NCBI RefSeq assembly: GCF_018917525.1 | Contig: NZ_JAHLOS010000030.1 | Location: forward strand, 1-58,408 | Length of the DNA stretch: 58,408 nt | DNA from: Enterococcus raffinosus | Lineage (GTDB): Bacteria; Bacillota; Bacilli; Lactobacillales; Enterococcaceae | Direction: 5' to 3' | In this document: piece by piece, positions 1-8,271 of the stretch | Position numbering within the stretch: position 1 is the stretch's first letter | How the letters are laid out: the number at the start of each line of letters is the position of its first letter | The notes under the pieces: model-generated | Told to the model about the DNA's origin: nothing | Seen by the model: the letters and a program-made list of their open reading frames with translations, nothing else | Databases searched by the model: none | Translations under genes and position numbers: made by a program

Positions 1-105
1 TGTTTGAATTCTTTTGAATAGGTTCGACGTTGACGTCTTGACATAAACAATCCTCCAGTGTGTTTTTTCTTATTCTACACACCTTATTTTTTCTGTCTAG
101 TCTAG

Positions 106-1532
106 TGTAGCCGATCCAAAAAAGATATCCTACGCAGAGTTAAAATCACTTACGTACTATATGAATGTAGAAAAATAAAAATAAACGAGCTGGCCACGAA
201 CATAAATACTAGCTTCAACACAATCAAAAAGGATTGTCACACGATCGCCTCTAAATTGGAAAGCGACTTAGTTTCCTATAGAATATCCCGATCAGAATTA
301 TCCTTTCAATTTAAACAGGACACCAGCTGCTATGAGTTAGTCCGTAAATTGTATTCAGATTCACTTTTTTTGAGAGTATGCTACCGATATCTATTGGGAA
401 AAAATAATTATACTTCAATCTCTGAGGATGAATTTATTTCAGTGACAAAAGTGTTCAATTTAAAAAAGAAGTCTGAGAGATATTTTCGGCAAAGTTTAGG
501 ACTCAATTCTGAAGGAGAAATAGCCTTCGATAATAAATTGAAAATAAGGTATATTTTTTTAGCCATCTGGATGCGGGGAATCGGTATTAATGAGCTTACT
601 AAAAATCCACTCTTCTCCCAGTCTGAAAAAATTGCACTCGCTATAAGTGAGCTTTTAAAAAACAAACTCAGCAAAAAAAGCCTGCTCTATCTGCAATACT
701 CAATTTTTCTAAGTCTTACAAGAAAAGAAACTCTACTGATAGAAGCCGAAACGATCGAATTTTTAAAAACAGGGATTATTTTTAATAGTATTAATACGTG
801 CTTTTTGCAACATAATTTAGAGATAGATGATCAAAATGTGGCTTTCATTTCTTTTGTTTATAAAAATTTGCCTTACAATCCAGAAAGCTACCGATTAATT
901 GAAGTAGACTATCAATACTATCGAACCCGTCTTATCAACAGCCATCCTTGCGTTGTTCAACTAATCAGAAATTTCGAGGCAAGTTTCGAAATGAATCTCT
1001 TGGGGGAAATTGAATTTGAAAAACCTTTGATGGATTTAGTCTATACAACCTCTTTTGGAATCAATGAATTTTTGCTTAACCAATATTTTTTTATCAATAG
1101 TACTGATTCCCATATAAAAGAAAAAGTAAGTAACATTATCTGCTCATGGTTAAAGGAGTACTTTTCACCAAATATCACCATGTCCGAATCAATTATTTTG
1201 CAGTTTTGTCACCAAGTCATGCCACTTTTAAAAAAAGGCGAAAAAAAGAAAATTCCGATTGTGATTGTCGCTAAAGACGAATACTCTCATATGTTGTTTA
1301 GAAATAATATCAGTAAGATCATTTCAGAAAACTATTTTTTATCAATGATGAGATTTATTATTCCATCGACGATATTCCTGAATTATTTTTCAATATTCAT
1401 TGCTTTATCGTTTGCGAACGCTGCTTATTAAATCAAGAAAAAAAAATTATCCTTCCAATCTCCATCAATAACTTGACCAACGATTTGAAAGATATCTCCA
1501 ATTACATCTTCACTTGTGTTTTGACAAAATAA
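106..1532 (+). pseudogene. Mga/AtxA-like transcriptional regulator, frameshifted and lacking a clear start
   Basis: This is a decayed virulence-type regulator of the Mga family. The open frame runs from 106, and its first residues (INELATNINTSFNTIKKDC) look like the N-terminal helix-turn-helix of Mga proteins. There is no in-frame ATG and no Shine-Dalgarno there, and an in-frame TAG lies at 103-105. The longest standard-start ORF (TTG at 256) would cut off this HTH. Near the 3' end the frame ends at 1431 with an unlikely hydrophobic tail. Restoring one T in the T-run at 1354-1356 continues a typical Mga C-terminus (DIPELFFNIHCFIVCERC) to a TAA at 1530-1532. The family call rests on recalled resemblance. 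A sequencing error at the homopolymer is possible for the 3' shift but would not explain the missing start. Confidence 0.65.
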
Positions 1533-1584
1533 TTATAGATAAACACTACTCCATATGATTAGAAAAAAAGAGCGTTCAAATTAA

Positions 1585-1616
1585 AAAAGCCACTTCCCAA
1601 TTGGAAAGTGGCTTTT
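1585..1616. terminator. Rho-independent terminator, probably the original rpsI terminator
   Basis: An 11-bp inverted repeat (AAAAGCCACTT / AAGTGGCTTTT) carries A- and T-runs on both sides, so it can work in both directions. It lies just outside the left att repeat. After excision of the element it would sit about 20 bp after the rpsI stop codon. Confidence 0.85.
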
Positions 1617-1634
1617 GATCTTCTGTATAAACGA

Positions 1635-1649
1635 ATTAACGTTTTGAGA
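1635..1649. repeat. Left attachment repeat (att core)
   Basis: This is an exact 15-bp copy of the rpsI 3' end, including the reverse complement of its stop codon. The flanking bases differ on both sides (1634/9376 and 1650/9392), so the identity is exactly 15 bp. Confidence 0.85.
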
Positions 1650-1763
1650 TGTGACTCGTACTTATTACAAGTACTTCTATCAATAGAAATCCAATTATAT
1701 CAACATTACAAACATCTAAAAAACAGTTTGATATGGATAAAATAGGATTAATATTGATATTAC

Positions 1764-1782
1764 TTGAACCAATTTGAACCAA
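1764..1782. repeat. Integrase arm-type repeat pair, left end
   Basis: Two TTGAACCAA copies lie at 1764-1772 and 1774-1782, a 10-bp (one helical turn) period. The same doublet occurs at 9323-9341 near the other end in the same orientation. This is the pattern expected of arm-type sites for a Tn916/lambda-class integrase. The role is inferred. Confidence 0.65.
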
Positions 1783-2189
1783 AGATGAATGGTAGTTGAA
1801 TACAATTTTCTTACTAGTTTATCAATCTTTTTTAGAGTTATTCCTCCCCTCTTATTTATTTGAGACCGTATTGATGGCTGGATAGCTGTCTAATAGGGGT
1901 TTCAAGGCCAGAATTAGCTAAGCTACTAGATTCTCGAATAATTGTATAAGCCGGTCACACCTACTTAAATGTGATTGAGAAGGTCAAATATAGGGTCAAA
2001 AAATACTCGTCAGTATGTCAGATAGATAAATCCAATTTTACGCCAAAAGCAGATCCTTTTCTCTTAAAATAGTAAGAGCCATCGAAGATTTATGTTTCAC
2101 TTCGCACGGCTTTTACTTTAATTTTCCAATTTATCAAAAGGACATTTTACGTCTTTTTATCTTTTACCGAGATAGATGACAGTTGCTAC
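1783..2189. other. Intergenic stretch inside the element, no gene recognised
   Basis: No ORF with a plausible start and ribosome binding site is visible on either strand. A short hairpin (AAAAGGAC / GTCTTTT, about 2139-2160) could terminate arsC transcription. Part of the stretch may be degraded cargo. Confidence 0.5.
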
Positions 2190-2597
2190 TTAATCTAGCA
2201 AATTCGCTACACGACTTTTTATATCATCTCTAATTTCTCTGAATTTATTAATGATTTCTTCTTCTGTTCCAGTTGCTTTGGCTGGATCTTCCAAATCCCA
2301 ATGAACATGCTTAATCCCTTTTGGAATTACTGGACATTTATCTTTGGCATCGCCACATAGCGTAATAATTAGGTCTGCTTGATTAAAATAATCCATATCG
2401 ATCAAATCAGATGTTTGCGTAGAGATATCTATCCCTTCCTCAGCCATTACTTGAACGGCTCTAGGATTTAACCCATGTTGTTCAATGCCGGCGCTTTTAA
2501 TTTCAAATTCATCTGTTGGCAAAATCGCTTTCCCATAGCCTTCTGCAATTTGACTACGACAAGAATTGCCTGTACATAAAAAGTAAATTTTTCTCAT
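2190..2597 (-). CDS. arsC: Arsenate reductase, thioredoxin-coupled
   Basis: This cytoplasmic enzyme reduces arsenate to arsenite using a cysteine relay recharged by thioredoxin. At 135 aa it matches the low-molecular-weight-phosphatase type of ArsC known from Staphylococcus plasmid pI258. The P-loop CTGNSCRS starts at Cys8, and the two further redox cysteines are Cys81 and Cys88 in CGDAKDKC, the expected spacing. The ATG is preceded by GGAGG. Arsenite normally needs an efflux pump, but no intact arsB or acr3 is present here. Only a C-terminal Acr3 stub lies immediately upstream. The gene is divergent from cadC-cadA, and an ArsR-like operator sits in its promoter. Confidence 0.93.
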   Translation of the reverse strand: MRKIYFLCTGNSCRSQIAEGYGKAILPTDEFEIKSAGIEQHGLNPRAVQVMAEEGIDISTQTSDLIDMDYFNQADLIITLCGDAKDKCPVIPKGIKHVHWDLEDPAKATGTEEEIINKFREIRDDIKSRVANLLD

Positions 2598-2614
2598 TAT
2601 TATTTCCTCCGATA

Positions 2615-2722
2615 TCAGACAATTCTGATGGATTTTGAATGAACCAATTTTTTTGTGCGATTAGATATTTTAACTAACAGTAACATGACTGGCACTTCAA
2701 CTAAGATGCCAACTGCCGGCGC
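2615..2722 (-). pseudogene. C-terminal remnant of an Acr3-type arsenite efflux permease
   Basis: This minus-strand frame of 35 codons follows a stop (TAA at 2723-2725) and ends in TGA, 17 bp before arsC. It includes GILVEVPVMLLLVKI, which resembles the last transmembrane helix of Acr3 permeases (typically LVEVPVLI-LV), followed by a basic tail. It has no start or ribosome binding site of its own. The order acr3-arsC is common, so I infer a deletion that removed most of the pump and left its 3' end as the arsC leader. Confidence 0.6.
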
Positions 2723-2731
2723 TTATGTAAA

Positions 2732-2760
2732 AATATAGATAATCATCTATGTTTTGTCAA
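2732..2760 (-). promoter_or_regulatory. arsC promoter with palindromic operator
   Basis: On the minus strand, TTGACA (2760-2755), a 17-bp spacer and TATATT (2737-2732) form a near-consensus sigma-A promoter. A perfect inverted repeat ATAGAT-4-ATCTAT (2735-2750) fills the spacer, as expected for an ArsR-family repressor operator. Which repressor binds is not known; CadC is the only ArsR-type protein in the element. Confidence 0.7.
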
Positions 2761-2835
2761 ATGCTTCTGTCTTTCAGTTCAAATTAATTAGTTTATTATT
2801 TGCATTCGATTCAATCTAATTTGAAAATCACTACT

Positions 2836-2864
2836 TATATAGATGCATCCATACAATCTATATA
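2836..2864. repeat. Inverted repeat TATATAGAT / ATCTATATA
   Basis: A perfect 9-bp inverted repeat with an 11-nt spacer lies between the arsC and cadC promoters. Its half-site TAGAT/ATCTA is shared with the operator in the arsC promoter, suggesting a second site for the same metalloregulator. Confidence 0.5.
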
Positions 2865-2875
2865 ACTCCTCACAT

Positions 2876-2928
2876 ATTCAAATTAAAATTTGATTATTCT
2901 ATTAATCTATGATACACTACATTCAAAT
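2876..2928 (+). promoter_or_regulatory. cadCA promoter and CadC-type operator
   Basis: TTGATT (2890-2895), 17 bp and TACACT (2913-2918) form the promoter. An inverted repeat ATTCAAAT-4-ATTTGATT (2876-2895) overlaps the -35, and a further ATTCAAAT lies at the start site (2921-2928). ATTCAAAT is the half-site I recall for staphylococcal CadC operators, so CadC autoregulation is likely. Confidence 0.65.
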
Positions 2929-2954
2929 ATCCATTAGAATAAAGGAGGAGCTGT

Positions 2955-3314
2955 ATGAAAAACGAAATTTGTGAAATCTCATGTGTTCATGAAGATAAAG
3001 TTTTACTAGGAAAAGAAAAGTTACAAACTGAGGATATTTCGAGCTTAAAAAGTGTCTTCAAAATTTTAGCTGATGAGAATCGCTTAAAAATTATCTACGC
3101 CCTAAGTTATGAGGATGAATTATGTGTATGTGATATCGCAGCAACTATCGAGGCAACCGTGGCAACAACCTCACACCATTTATTATCATTGAAAAAAAAT
3201 GGAATTGTTGTGAGTCGGAAAGTAGGGAAATTGGTTTATTACTCTATCAAGAATGATAAATTTGTCCAACTACTAAATTCCAAACTGTATTTAGAAGATG
3301 AGGTGCTAGTATGA
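2955..3314 (+). CDS. cadC: Cadmium/lead/zinc-responsive ArsR-family repressor
   Basis: This 119-aa winged-helix repressor releases its operator when it binds Cd, Pb or Zn. The N-terminal Cys6 and Cys10 and the ELCVCD motif with Cys57 and Cys59 match the metal-binding cysteines of Staphylococcus CadC. The recognition helix region ([19 protein letters not shown]) is typical. It is preceded by AAAGGAGG. Its stop overlaps the cadA start (ATGA at 3311-3314), so the two genes are translationally coupled. It probably controls its own operon, and perhaps arsC, through the palindromes between the divergent promoters. Confidence 0.92.
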   Translation: MKNEICEISCVHEDKVLLGKEKLQTEDISSLKSVFKILADENRLKIIYALSYEDELCVCDIAATIEATVATTSHHLLSLKKNGIVVSRKVGKLVYYSIKNDKFVQLLNSKLYLEDEVLV

Positions 3315-5428
3315 GTGAAAAAAAACAAGTCTATCGGGTTGAAGGATTGAGCTGTACGAATTGTGCGGCAAAATTCGAAAAAAATGTTTCTCAAATACCA
3401 AAAGTTACCGATGCAAAAGTAAATTTCGGTGCCGGAAAAATCTCTATCGAAGGCGAAGCGACTATTGCGGAAATTGAAGCTGCAGGAGCTTTTGAGAATC
3501 TTAAAGTTCAGTCCGAACATGATACAGAACCTCGCATTGAAACAAAAGAGCCTTTTGTGAAAAGAAACTGGAACCTATTGGTTTCACTGTTTTTAATTAT
3601 TTTGGCATTAGGATCTCAAGTAGTTAACGGTGAAGATGCGCTATTAACAGAAGGATTATTTATACTAGCGATTATTATCGGCGGATTTAGTTTGTTTAAA
3701 GAAGGATTTTCAGACCTATTAAAATTGAATTTCTCAATGGAATCTCTTATGACAATTGCAATCATTGGTGCTGCAATTATTGGCGAGTGGACTGAGGGCT
3801 CAATCGTTGTTATCTTATTTGCAATTAGCGAAGCTTTAGAACGGTTTTCAATGGATAAAGCAAGACAATCAATACGTTCCCTAATGGATATTGCTCCGAA
3901 AGAAGCATTAATTAGAAGAAATAATGTTGAACAAATGATTAATGTTTCAAAAATCGAAGTAGGCGATATTATGATCATTAAGCCTGGACAAAAAATTGCT
4001 ATGGATGGTCAAGTCATTAAAGGCCATTCCTCAGTAAATCAGGCTGCGATTACCGGTGAATCTGTCCCTATTGAAAAAAATATTAATGATGATATCTTTG
4101 CAGGAACGATTAATGAAGAAGGTGCACTTGAAGTCAAAGTTACAAAGCATGTGAACGACACGACAATTGCCAAAATTATTCACCTAGTTGAAGAAGCACA
4201 AGGTGAACGAGCACCTGCTCAAGCATTTGTCGATAAATTTGCGAAATATTATACACCCACCATTATGGTGATTGCCGCATTAATCGTCATCGTTCCCCCA
4301 TTATTTTTTAACGGAGATTGGAATACTTGGTTGTATCAAGGGCTCTCTTTATTAGTTGTTGGCTGTCCTTGTTCTTTAGTAATCTCAACACCTGTGTCTA
4401 TCGTTTCAGCAATTGGAAACTCTGCTAAAAATGGTGTTTTGGTAAAAGGCGGTATTTATCTTGAAGAAATTGGTGGCCTCAAGGCGATTGCCTTTGACAA
4501 AACAGGAACATTGACTAAAGGAACACCAACGGTAACAGATTTCACTACAGTTGATTCAAAAGACGAAGAGAAATATTTCTCAATTATTACAGCATTAGAA
4601 TCATATTCTCAACACCCTCTCGCGTCAGCAACCTTAAAAGAAGCTGATAATAGAGCGATTTCTTATAAATCAGTAGTTGTTGACGAGTTTACTTCAATTA
4701 CTGGAAAAGGAATACAAGGAAACATTGAGGGGATTACCTATCTTGTAGGGAGTCCAAAGCTTTTTGAATCTATCTTAACAGATAACTCAAAGATTATTGA
4801 AAATTACCAAAGACTTCAGCAACAAGGAAAAACAGCAATGCTCTTAGGAACAGATAAACAAATTTTAGCAGTCATTGCAGTAGCTGATGAGTTAAGAGAA
4901 TCAAGTAAAGCAGTCATTGAAAAATTACATGATTTAGGAATCGAGCATACGATAATGCTGACTGGTGATAATGCTACAACTGCTCAGTCAATCGGAAAAC
5001 AAACAGGTGTAACTGAAATAAAAGGCGATTTGATGCCTCAAGATAAATTAGATTATATTAAATCACTTAAGGAAACCTATGGAAAAGTCGCCATGGTTGG
5101 TGATGGTATTAATGACGCACCAGCATTAGCTGCCTCAACAGTCGGTATCGCAATGGGTGGCGCTGGAACAGATACAGCTTTAGAAACAGCTGATGTAGCT
5201 TTAATGGGTGATGACTTACAGAAACTTCCCTTTATAGTTAAATTAAGTCGACAAACATTGAGAATCATTAAGCAAAATATTACCTTCTCATTGGGAATCA
5301 AACTATTAGCATTATTACTTGTAGTTCCAGGCTGGTTAACGTTATGGATTGCTATCTTAGCTGATATGGGAGCAACTATATTAGTTACCTTGAACGGCTT
5401 ACGACTGATGAAAGTTAAATCTAAATAG
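3311..5428 (+). CDS. cadA: P1B-type cadmium/zinc/lead-exporting ATPase
   Basis: This inner-membrane pump exports Cd, Zn and Pb using ATP. The 705-aa protein has one N-terminal heavy-metal-associated domain with the GLSCTNC metal motif. It also has a TGES actuator motif, the CPC ion-path motif in GCPCSLVIS (about residues 350-353), the phosphorylation motif DKTGTLT (about residue 396), and GDGINDAP (about residue 597), with eight predicted membrane segments. Length is slightly below the 727 aa of pI258 CadA. A strong terminator follows directly. With cadC it forms the metal-resistance cargo of the element. Confidence 0.94.
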   Translation: MSEKKQVYRVEGLSCTNCAAKFEKNVSQIPKVTDAKVNFGAGKISIEGEATIAEIEAAGAFENLKVQSEHDTEPRIETKEPFVKRNWNLLVSLFLIILALGSQVVNGEDALLTEGLFILAIIIGGFSLFKEGFSDLLKLNFSMESLMTIAIIGAAIIGEWTEGSIVVILFAISEALERFSMDKARQSIRSLMDIAPKEALIRRNNVEQMINVSKIEVGDIMIIKPGQKIAMDGQVIKGHSSVNQAAITGESVPIEKNINDDIFAGTINEEGALEVKVTKHVNDTTIAKIIHLVEEAQGERAPAQAFVDKFAKYYTPTIMVIAALIVIVPPLFFNGDWNTWLYQGLSLLVVGCPCSLVISTPVSIVSAIGNSAKNGVLVKGGIYLEEIGGLKAIAFDKTGTLTKGTPTVTDFTTVDSKDEEKYFSIITALESYSQHPLASATLKEADNRAISYKSVVVDEFTSITGKGIQGNIEGITYLVGSPKLFESILTDNSKIIENYQRLQQQGKTAMLLGTDKQILAVIAVADELRESSKAVIEKLHDLGIEHTIMLTGDNATTAQSIGKQTGVTEIKGDLMPQDKLDYIKSLKETYGKVAMVGDGINDAPALAASTVGIAMGGAGTDTALETADVALMGDDLQKLPFIVKLSRQTLRIIKQNITFSLGIKLLALLLVVPGWLTLWIAILADMGATILVTLNGLRLMKVKSK

Positions 5429-5442
5429 ACAAGTAGTAGCAT

Positions 5443-5498
5443 AAAAAGAGGAAAGACTAGCGACGGCAGCGCCGTATAAGCTAGTCTTTCCTCTTTTT
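5443..5498 (+). terminator. Strong terminator after cadA
   Basis: A perfect 19-bp inverted repeat (5443-5461 and 5480-5498) has an 18-nt loop and ends in a T-run. Because both ends carry A/T runs it can also stop transcription coming from the right. Confidence 0.9.
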
Positions 5499-5648
5499 AA
5501 TGCTGTTGCAGGACGGCGTAGCCGGACTGCATGGGCAAGCCCCTCTTTCTAACAGGGGGCTAACAAAGAACAGGAAACTGTGACAACTACCCATTTGGGA
5601 GTGTCCTAGCAGTGTTTTCTTTGTCACATGCTTATCAATCTTGTCACC
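5499..5648. other. oriT: Predicted origin of transfer (oriT) region; nick-site palindrome at 5538-5561
   Basis: The core at 5538-5561 is an inverted repeat AGCCCC ... GGGGCT containing CTAACAGGGGG. This closely resembles the nick palindrome of the ICEBs1/Tn916 MobT family as I recall it (C-run, then CTAACA, then G-run). It is flanked by smaller inverted repeats, including ACTACCC/GGGAGT and ACAAAGAA / TTCTTTGT. It lies in a non-coding gap two genes from a MobT-type relaxase. The assignment is by motif resemblance and context. Confidence 0.7.
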
Positions 5649-6461
5649 TTATTTTGATTGCGGATACGCTGCATTTAACAGGCGTTCTTTCTCGATTTCC
5701 ATTGCGAATGGAAGATAGAGGTATTGTTGTTCTAATAGGTATAGATTATCTTCTGTGTATTGATAGGAGGCTGTTTCTTTTGAATAGACTAATGGGGCGA
5801 TTCGAACATCGCCGGTCAATTGATTGATCGAGTATAGAAGAATGACTTTTTCACCTAGTTCCTTGGGCAAATGTTTCCCAAAATAGGAATAGGATTCTTG
5901 ATTTGCTAAATAGACGAGTAAGCGATCCACACTAAAGTTGGAAAAGGTAAAGGGCAGAATGTGCAGAATGTGATTTTGATTATCATGGTGTAAATAGAGT
6001 TGAGCTTCTTTACCAAATTTAGTTGAACCAAGGTAAAGCTGCTTTTTCTCATCGATACATTGATAAGTAAATTGGTCTTGTTCCGTTGGTGGAATGAGGT
6101 TTATAATAAAAAATTCAATCATCCGATTCATTTCTTTTTCACTAACAAGACCGGCTTGTTTCAGTTCGTCTACTATTAGCCCTTCAATCTTAGGATCAAG
6201 CTTACCTGCCTTCTTTTGAAGCATTTCTAAAATGTATTGGTTTTCTTGAGTACCATACAAAAGATATTCGTTGGTGACATGGCCTATTTCTGCAATTTGG
6301 TGAAGGGTTTCGGTTTTTGGAAGGTTAATCCCACGTTCCCAGTTATTGACTGTACTTCGTGGTAAATCACCAATTAGTTTGCCAAATTTCTCCATACTCA
6401 ACTTTAACTCTTGACGAATCTGCCGAATTCGATTGCCCACTGCTTGCTTGTCTATCTCCAT
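5649..6461 (-). CDS. XRE-family repressor of the mobile element
   Basis: This 270-aa protein has an N-terminal helix-turn-helix of the Cro/CI type (about residues 8-65, with RSTVNNWERGINLPK as recognition region). A longer C-terminal region of unrecognised fold follows. It is transcribed divergently from the relaxase gene. Both promoters overlap three copies of a TTGTACTT/GACTT repeat, so it probably represses itself and the relaxase-xis-int genes, keeping the element quiescent. There is no peptidase or metalloprotease motif for RecA- or ImmA-type induction, so the inducing signal is unknown. Confidence 0.8.
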   Translation of the reverse strand: MEIDKQAVGNRIRQIRQELKLSMEKFGKLIGDLPRSTVNNWERGINLPKTETLHQIAEIGHVTNEYLLYGTQENQYILEMLQKKAGKLDPKIEGLIVDELKQAGLVSEKEMNRMIEFFIINLIPPTEQDQFTYQCIDEKKQLYLGSTKFGKEAQLYLHHDNQNHILHILPFTFSNFSVDRLLVYLANQESYSYFGKHLPKELGEKVILLYSINQLTGDVRIAPLVYSKETASYQYTEDNLYLLEQQYLYLPFAMEIEKERLLNAAYPQSK

Positions 6462-6494
6462 GAAAACTCCTCCTCATGATAAGTTCTTAAATTC

Positions 6495-6580
6495 AGTATA
6501 CGCTTGTACTTAAAAAAAGTCAAAATGTATTGACTTAAAATAAATACAGGCGTACAATCGATTTGTACTTAAAATAAGTC
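6495..6580. promoter_or_regulatory. Divergent promoters overlapped by repeated operators
   Basis: The plus-strand promoter is TTGACT (6530-6535), 17 bp, TACAAT (6553-6558), driving the relaxase gene. The minus-strand promoter is TTGACT (6523-6518), 17 bp, TATACT (6500-6495), driving the repressor gene. The repeat TTGTACTTAAAAnAAGTC occurs at 6504-6521 and 6563-6580, and a shorter relative TTGACTTAAAATAAAT at 6530-6545. These look like operators of a lysogeny-type switch. Confidence 0.8.
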
Positions 6581-6622
6581 TGATGGTTCTTTGACAATTT
6601 AATAGCAGAAGGAGGTTTTTCT

Positions 6623-7879
6623 ATGAACCAAGTCAATCAACATGATCTCGGGGAAGCCATTCGAGTTTCTCGAGAAGAAAGGGGGTGGACCCAGCGATAT
6701 TTAGCAGAAAAAGTGGGGATTTCGAGGTCGTTACTATCAAAGGTAGAAAAAGGAACGAGACGATTAAGTGCAGAAAAACTGAATCTTGTATTGGATAGTT
6801 TGCAAGAAGAGATTGTTCCAGTTAATCGTGTTTTGATTGATTATCTAACCATTCACTTTTTCTCGAATCAACATTTAAAGTTGATTGAAGAGATTATTGG
6901 CATGCCTATTGAACGCTTTGAGGAACTGGATTATGCGCCAAAGGGCTATATTGGGCAATATGTTTGGAATCAAGTAATCACGATTCGGTATTCCATTGAC
7001 GATACGGTAAAAGGAACCGTAATGGAGTTTTCAGGTCAAGGCTGTAAACATCTTGCCATGCGTTTGAAGACCGCAAAATCAAACTGGCAAGAGTTCTTCC
7101 GTAAGGTATTAGATTATCAGGGAAACTTTACACGGATTGATTTTACTTTAGATGATTTTGTGGGGAGTCTCAGCATTCCAGAACTGAAGCGTAAGGTAAC
7201 ACTAGGCCATGTGTGGACCACTTTTCAAGTGAGTGAATCTCATGGCGGTACGGATATCATAAACAATGAATCAAATGGTGAGACCTTGTATTTAGGCTCA
7301 AAGAAGAGTCAGTGTCGCTTTTGCTTTTATCAGAAGGATTATGAACAACGAAAGCGACGAGGAATTTCTTTAGAAGAAGCAGAAGTAAAAAATCGCTTTG
7401 AACTACGGTATCGAAAAGAGAAAGCGCAAAGCTTGGCAAAGATTATTTCAAAAACCCATGATTTAACCAAACTATTCTTTGAGTTACTTAATGGGGCAAT
7501 TTGTTTTTATGACCGTGCTCCAAATGATCCAGGTGCAAAAGTCGATGCCAAATGGGCAGCCTTTATTGGCAATCATGGCGCAACCACCATTTCTTTAGAA
7601 ACAATTCCTCAAAGCTTTGAGAAAAGTATGAATTGGTTAATTCACAGCGTTTCTCCCACCCTCGCATTTATTCAAGAGGTAGATAATCATTTTGATTCAA
7701 ATTTGATTAACGAGATTATTAGCTGTGGGGAACTTAGTTCAAGGCAGCAAAAAATATTAGAAAATTTGATTGCTGAGCCTGATTATTATCAGGAAGAAGT
7801 AGAATTTTATATCCAGTGTCTTCAAAATATGAAGGCAGAAAAAATACACAAAAAAAGCAAAGCACAGCTTACACATTAA
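6623..7879 (+). CDS. mobT: MobT-type relaxase (Rep_trans replication-initiation fold) with N-terminal HTH
   Basis: This protein would nick the element at oriT and start rolling-circle transfer. The 418-aa sequence begins with an XRE-like HTH (residues about 10-60, WTQRYLAEKVGISRSLLSKVEKG). A Rep_trans/replication-initiation-factor domain (about 75-360) follows, containing the FTRIDFTLDDF metal-binding-type motif and a FELRYR region. This architecture is that of Tn916 Orf20 and ICEBs1 NicK, the MobT family. A perfect AGGAGG precedes the ATG. It is the first gene of the right-hand operon, followed by xis and int. The catalytic Tyr was not assigned. Confidence 0.85.
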   Translation: MNQVNQHDLGEAIRVSREERGWTQRYLAEKVGISRSLLSKVEKGTRRLSAEKLNLVLDSLQEEIVPVNRVLIDYLTIHFFSNQHLKLIEEIIGMPIERFEELDYAPKGYIGQYVWNQVITIRYSIDDTVKGTVMEFSGQGCKHLAMRLKTAKSNWQEFFRKVLDYQGNFTRIDFTLDDFVGSLSIPELKRKVTLGHVWTTFQVSESHGGTDIINNESNGETLYLGSKKSQCRFCFYQKDYEQRKRRGISLEEAEVKNRFELRYRKEKAQSLAKIISKTHDLTKLFFELLNGAICFYDRAPNDPGAKVDAKWAAFIGNHGATTISLETIPQSFEKSMNWLIHSVSPTLAFIQEVDNHFDSNLINEIISCGELSSRQQKILENLIAEPDYYQEEVEFYIQCLQNMKAEKIHKKSKAQLTH

Positions 7880-7968
7880 AATGTATAAACGTACTCCGCC
7901 CTAGACAAGTTGAGTATAGCACATTTCCTTGTGTCAGCCAAAAAACATTTTTGGAAAGGAAATAAACT

Positions 7969-8166
7969 ATGAAAAATACAATAACTACTTATGAATTGCC
8001 CTATCTACTTACTAGAGAACAAGCTTCTCATTTTTTAGGGATCGATCCAAAATCTTTTGATAAATTCGTTCGCGCAAACGATGAGTTAGAGCGTTTTATG
8101 ATAGGAAGACAAGAACGATACACTGTCACTTCCCTCATTAATTTTATTAAGACGCACTCTATCTAG
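7969..8166 (+). CDS. xis: Excisionase-like protein
   Basis: This 65-aa protein has a winged-helix-like N-terminal motif (LTREQASHFLGIDPKSFDKFVR), as in Tn916-type excisionases. These bend att DNA and direct the integrase toward excision. The position directly before int and the size support the call. It has a good ribosome binding site (GGAAAGGA). Sequence similarity to Tn916 Xis is modest, so the call rests partly on context. Confidence 0.75.
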   Translation: MKNTITTYELPYLLTREQASHFLGIDPKSFDKFVRANDELERFMIGRQERYTVTSLINFIKTHSI

Positions 8167-8180
8167 CTAAAATATCGTAG

Positions 8181-8247
8181 GATGGTTGATTAGATGCTTT
8201 TCGCCATGTAGAATGACGGTGTATTCAACTAGCATTTATCAACCATC
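8181..8247 (+). repeat. Long inverted repeat between xis and int
   Basis: GATGGTTGAT (8181-8190) pairs perfectly with ATCAACCATC (8238-8247), and the inner ATGCT / AGCAT extends the stem. It ends 24 nt before the int start codon. There is no T-run, so it is more likely an RNA structure influencing int expression or a protein-binding site than a terminator. Confidence 0.6.
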
Positions 8248-8271
8248 TTTCAGTGAAAGGATTTGTTATAA

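Noticed and set aside
1783-2189. Degraded insertion sequence
   Set aside because: No terminal repeats or transposase motifs could be identified by reading; the idea is unsupported.
5612-5827. 71-aa plus-strand ORF over the repressor 3' end
   Set aside because: It is a shadow of the minus-strand repressor gene, with no ribosome binding site.
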